Assembly (NCBI GenBank): GCA_038318895.1
Contig: JBBQCS010000094.1
Span: 1-9,151 of the forward strand
Direction: 5' to 3'
DNA from: UBA11222 sp030652895
Lineage (GTDB): Bacteria; Pseudomonadota; Alphaproteobacteria; UBA11222
DNA length: 9,151 nucleotides
Position numbers and translations under genes: made by a program. Numbering within the stretch: the first letter of the stretch is position 1; every line of letters starts with the position of its first letter. Below are positions 6,576 to 9,151 of this stretch, one piece after another. The notes beneath the pieces are model-generated. The model did no database searches, was not told the origin of the DNA, and was given only the letters and a program-made list of their open reading frames with translations.

Positions 6576-8234
6576 ATGACCGATCATCTGAAAATAGCTC
6601 TGGTGCAAGCCAACCCTACCGTGGGGGATGTCGCGGGGAACGCTGCATTGATCCGCGCGGCCCGGGCCGAGGCGGCTGGCGCGGGCGCCGATCTGGTGCT
6701 GTTCACCGAACTGTTCCTGGTAGGCTATCCCCCGGAAGATCTGGTGCTGAAGCCATCCTTTCAGGAAGCCATCGCCCAGGCCATGCAGGCGCTGGCGGCG
6801 GAAACCGCCGATGGCGGCCCGGCCATGCTGATAGGCGCGCCCTGGCTGGACAAGGGACAGCTTTATAATGCGATGCTGTTGTGCGATGGCGGGCAGATTA
6901 CCGCCATGCGCTACAAACATGATCTGCCCAATTATGGCGTTTTCGACGAAAAGCGCGTGTTCAAACAGGGGCCGATGCCCGGGCCTGTAAACTTTCGCGG
7001 CGTGCGGCTGGGTGTGCCCATCTGCGAAGATATCTGGCAGCCCGATGTGGTCGAATGCCTGGTGGAGACCGGCGCGGAAATTCTGCTCGTCCCGAACGGC
7101 TCGCCCTATGAAGTCGACAAGGTGGATGCGCGTATGAACCGGGCGGTGGCGCGGGTTGCCGAAAGCCATCTGCCGCTGGTCTATGTCAATCAATATGGCG
7201 GGCAGGATGAACTGGTGTTCGACGGCGGCTCGTTCGTGCTCAATGGCGATTGTTCGATGGCGGTGCAGATGCCGCACTGGCGCGAAGGCCTGGTGATGAC
7301 GAGTTGGACGCGTGAAGCCACAGGCTGGCGCTGTACAGTGGGCGAACGCGCCACACCGCCTGATGCAATGGAGGCAATCTATCAGGCCATGATGCTGGGC
7401 CTGCGCGATTATGTGAACAAGAATCACTTTCCCGGGGTGCTGCTGGGTCTTTCCGGCGGTATTGACAGTGCGCTGAGCGCGGCGGTGGCCGTCGACGCGC
7501 TGGGGCCGGAGCGGGTGCGCTGTGTGATGATGCCGTATATTTACACGGCGCAGGAAAGTCTGGATGACGCAGCGGAATGCGCAAAATTACTGGGTGTGCG
7601 TTATGATATCGTGTCAATCAAACCAGCGGTGGACTCTTTCAAGGATATGCTGGCGCCGTTGTTTGCCGGGCGCGATCCGGACATTACAGAGGAAAATATG
7701 CAAAGCCGCGCGCGCGGATTATTGCTGATGGCGCTGTCCAACAAGTTTGGCGAGATGGTGCTGACTACCGGCAATAAATCCGAGGTGTCGGTGGGCTATG
7801 CGACGCTCTATGGCGATATGTGCGGCGGCTATAATGCGCTGAAGGACATCTACAAGATGACGGTGTTCGCGCTGTGCCGCTGGCGCAATCAGCATTTGCC
7901 GGCGGGCGCGCTTGGTCCTGCGGGCCGGGTCATTCCGGAAAACATCATCACCCGCCCGCCCACGGCGGAACTGCGCGCTGATCAGAAAGACGAAGACAGT
8001 CTGCCGCCTTATGAAGTGCTGGACGATATTCTGGATTGCCTGGTCGAACGCGAAATGAGCGTAGCGCAAGTGATGGCGCGCGGCCATGAACCAGATGTGG
8101 TGCGCCGCATTCAGAACCTGCTCTTTATCGCCGAATATAAACGCCGTCAGGCCGCGCCCGGCGTGAAAATCAGCAGCAAGATTTACGGCCGCGACCGCCG
8201 CTATCCCATCACCAACCGCTTCCGCGACGTGTGA
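6576..8234 (+). CDS. nadE: glutamine-dependent NAD+ synthetase
   Basis: Catalyses the last step of NAD synthesis, amidating deamido-NAD with ATP and ammonia taken from glutamine. The 552-residue protein has both domains. The N-terminal nitrilase-type glutaminase (about 4-265) shows the Glu-Lys-Cys triad: E45 in FTELFLVGYPPEDL, K114 in MRYKHDLPNYGVFDE, C150 in GVPICEDIW. The C-terminal synthetase (about 267-552) has the pyrophosphate loop LSGGIDSAL at 292-300, the block TTGNKSEVSVGYATLYGD at 397-414, and ITRPPTAELRADQKDED at 458-474. The C-terminus RRYPITNRFR is typical. The ATG at 6576 is preferred over TTG at 6513 because it has a ribosome binding site and matches where the family begins (TDHLKIALVQANPTVGD). 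It ends with tandem stops TGA TAA at 8232-8237. It follows the DksA-like gene by 84 bases and precedes the lactonase by 33, so it is probably co-transcribed, with possible own control through the leader repeats. Confidence 0.97.
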   Translation: MTDHLKIALVQANPTVGDVAGNAALIRAARAEAAGAGADLVLFTELFLVGYPPEDLVLKPSFQEAIAQAMQALAAETADGGPAMLIGAPWLDKGQLYNAMLLCDGGQITAMRYKHDLPNYGVFDEKRVFKQGPMPGPVNFRGVRLGVPICEDIWQPDVVECLVETGAEILLVPNGSPYEVDKVDARMNRAVARVAESHLPLVYVNQYGGQDELVFDGGSFVLNGDCSMAVQMPHWREGLVMTSWTREATGWRCTVGERATPPDAMEAIYQAMMLGLRDYVNKNHFPGVLLGLSGGIDSALSAAVAVDALGPERVRCVMMPYIYTAQESLDDAAECAKLLGVRYDIVSIKPAVDSFKDMLAPLFAGRDPDITEENMQSRARGLLLMALSNKFGEMVLTTGNKSEVSVGYATLYGDMCGGYNALKDIYKMTVFALCRWRNQHLPAGALGPAGRVIPENIITRPPTAELRADQKDEDSLPPYEVLDDILDCLVEREMSVAQVMARGHEPDVVRRIQNLLFIAEYKRRQAAPGVKISSKIYGRDRRYPITNRFRDV

Positions 8235-8267
8235 TAAATCAAAGCCGTTTGGGGATGAAAAATCACC

Positions 8268-9151
8268 ATGCGTAAGTTTTTCCTGTGGACTGGCGCAATC
8301 GCGCTCGCGGTCGTGTTGGCCGCCGCCGCCATACTGCTGCGCACGCTGGTTTTCGCCGGGCAGTTTACACAGATTGAGCCACATTTTTCGGGTGGCTGCC
8401 GCACGGTCACCGGTATAACCGGCGGTGAAGACCTTGATATCGATCCGGTAACCGGAACCGTATTTATCTCGGCCTATGACCGCCGCGCCGTGCTGGCGGG
8501 AGAACCCATTAATGGCGCGCTGTACCGCCTTGATCTATCCGATCCCGAGGCGGAGCCGATTCCCCTGTGGCGCGGTGAGGGGAACGGCGATTTTCGCCCG
8601 CATGGCATAAGTCTCTATCGTGGCGGTGATGGGAAACAGCGGCTGTTTGTGATCAACCATCCGGCGGATGGGCGTCAGCGCGTTGAAGTATTCGATGTTG
8701 TTGATAACTGGCTGACCCATATCGAAAGCATCAGCGATCCGTTGTTTGTCAGCCCCAATGATCTGACAGCTGTTGGCTGGCGCGCATTTTATCTTGGCAA
8801 CGATATAATGAGCGAAAACCCTGCGATGAAAATCCTGGAAACGCTGGTGCCGCTGGCGCGCTCCACGGTGGTCTATTTCGACGGCGAAAAAGCCTCGATT
8901 ACCGCTGCACACCTCTCCTTTGTCAACGGCACGGCTCTGTCCAATGACGGGCTCCGGTTTTATGCAACCGAAATGATGGGCAAAAATCTGCGCATCTATG
9001 ACCGCAATCCCACTACCGGCGCATTGACGCTTGCCGATACAGTTGGACTGGACAGTTTTCTTGACAACGTCACGGTCGACGCCAGTGACGATCTCTGGAT
9101 TGGCGCGCACCCAAGACTGACGGATTTTCTGCGCCATGGCGTGGACCAGAC
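8268..9151 (+). CDS. membrane-anchored paraoxonase-like lactonase/arylesterase, 3' end outside the window
   Basis: Calcium-dependent six-bladed beta-propeller hydrolase of the paraoxonase (PON) type, probably hydrolysing lactones or aryl esters in the periplasm. I translated 294 codons by hand before the edge; about 50-70 more are expected. Residues 7-26 form a signal anchor (start MRKFFLWTGAIALAVVL). Key PON1 positions are recognisable: calcium ligands E54-D55 in GGEDLDIDP, N164-D165 in VSPNDLTAVG, N220 in SFVNGTALS, D266-N267 in FLDNVTVD; the catalytic histidine pair H112 in RPHGISLY and H131 in VINHPAD; and C44, matching the PON1 cysteine that pairs with one near the C-terminus (not visible here). 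GAHPR at 279-283 matches the late WVGCHPN region. The start has only GGGGA 12 bases upstream; the ATG at 8255 is out of frame. It follows nadE by 33 bases on the same strand. The natural substrate is unknown. Confidence 0.9.
   Translation, partial: MRKFFLWTGAIALAVVLAAAAILLRTLVFAGQFTQIEPHFSGGCRTVTGITGGEDLDIDPVTGTVFISAYDRRAVLAGEPINGALYRLDLSDPEAEPIPLWRGEGNGDFRPHGISLYRGGDGKQRLFVINHPADGRQRVEVFDVVDNWLTHIESISDPLFVSPNDLTAVGWRAFYLGNDIMSENPAMKILETLVPLARSTVVYFDGEKASITAAHLSFVNGTALSNDGLRFYATEMMGKNLRIYDRNPTTGALTLADTVGLDSFLDNVTVDASDDLWIGAHPRLTDFLRHGVDQ

Noticed and set aside
6375..7427. 350-codon minus-strand open frame opposite the DksA-like gene and nadE
   Set aside because: It lies antisense to clearly conserved coding sequence, has a low-complexity His/Arg-rich translation, and arises from codon bias in GC-rich genes.
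7719..8384. 221-codon minus-strand open frame over the 3' half of nadE
   Set aside because: Shadow of nadE and the lactonase start; no recognisable domain or ribosome binding site.
8535..9137. 200-codon minus-strand open frame opposite the lactonase
   Set aside because: The plus strand encodes intact paraoxonase motifs across the whole stretch, so the antisense frame is a by-product.

Overview
The window reads as ordinary chromosome of a Gram-negative bacterium, most likely an alphaproteobacterium. The basis is fairly GC-rich coding sequence, a lipobox lipoprotein with a glycine zipper, a periplasmic ZnuA-type zinc-binding protein, RF3, and a glutamine-dependent NAD synthetase of the fused amidase-synthetase type. 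The genus cannot be fixed from the sequence alone. No rRNA, tRNA, CRISPR array, insertion sequence or phage gene was seen.

Left part (1-3656). A minus-strand myo-inositol-1-phosphate synthase runs off the left edge, missing probably only its last one or two codons. A 353-base gap without a gene follows, then a minus-strand ZnuA-like zinc-binding protein with a GTG start. Divergent from it is a plus-strand lipoprotein combining a glycine zipper with a peptidoglycan-binding domain. That gene converges on a minus-strand glutathione S-transferase, and the two stop codons share bases.

Middle (3657-4535). An AT-rich intergenic stretch leads into a 251-residue protein that I do not recognise. It has an export signal, an Asn/Ser/Thr-rich exported region with a repeated short motif, and a C-terminal membrane segment. 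It is visibly more AT-rich than its neighbours and is the most novel gene in the window.

Right part (4549-9151). Four plus-strand genes are closely spaced and look like one transcription unit: prfC (RF3), a small DksA/TraR-type zinc-finger protein, nadE, and a membrane-anchored paraoxonase-like lactonase cut by the right edge. The DksA-like gene carries a run of nine A at codons 3-5, a CxxC...CxxH zinc site and an altered coiled-coil tip. The nadE leader holds two adjacent perfect inverted repeats, the second touching the ribosome binding site.

Most of the window is housekeeping and accessory metabolism. I found no convincing new multi-gene system. The best leads are the unknown exported protein, the variant DksA-like protein with its A tract, and the nadE leader structure.
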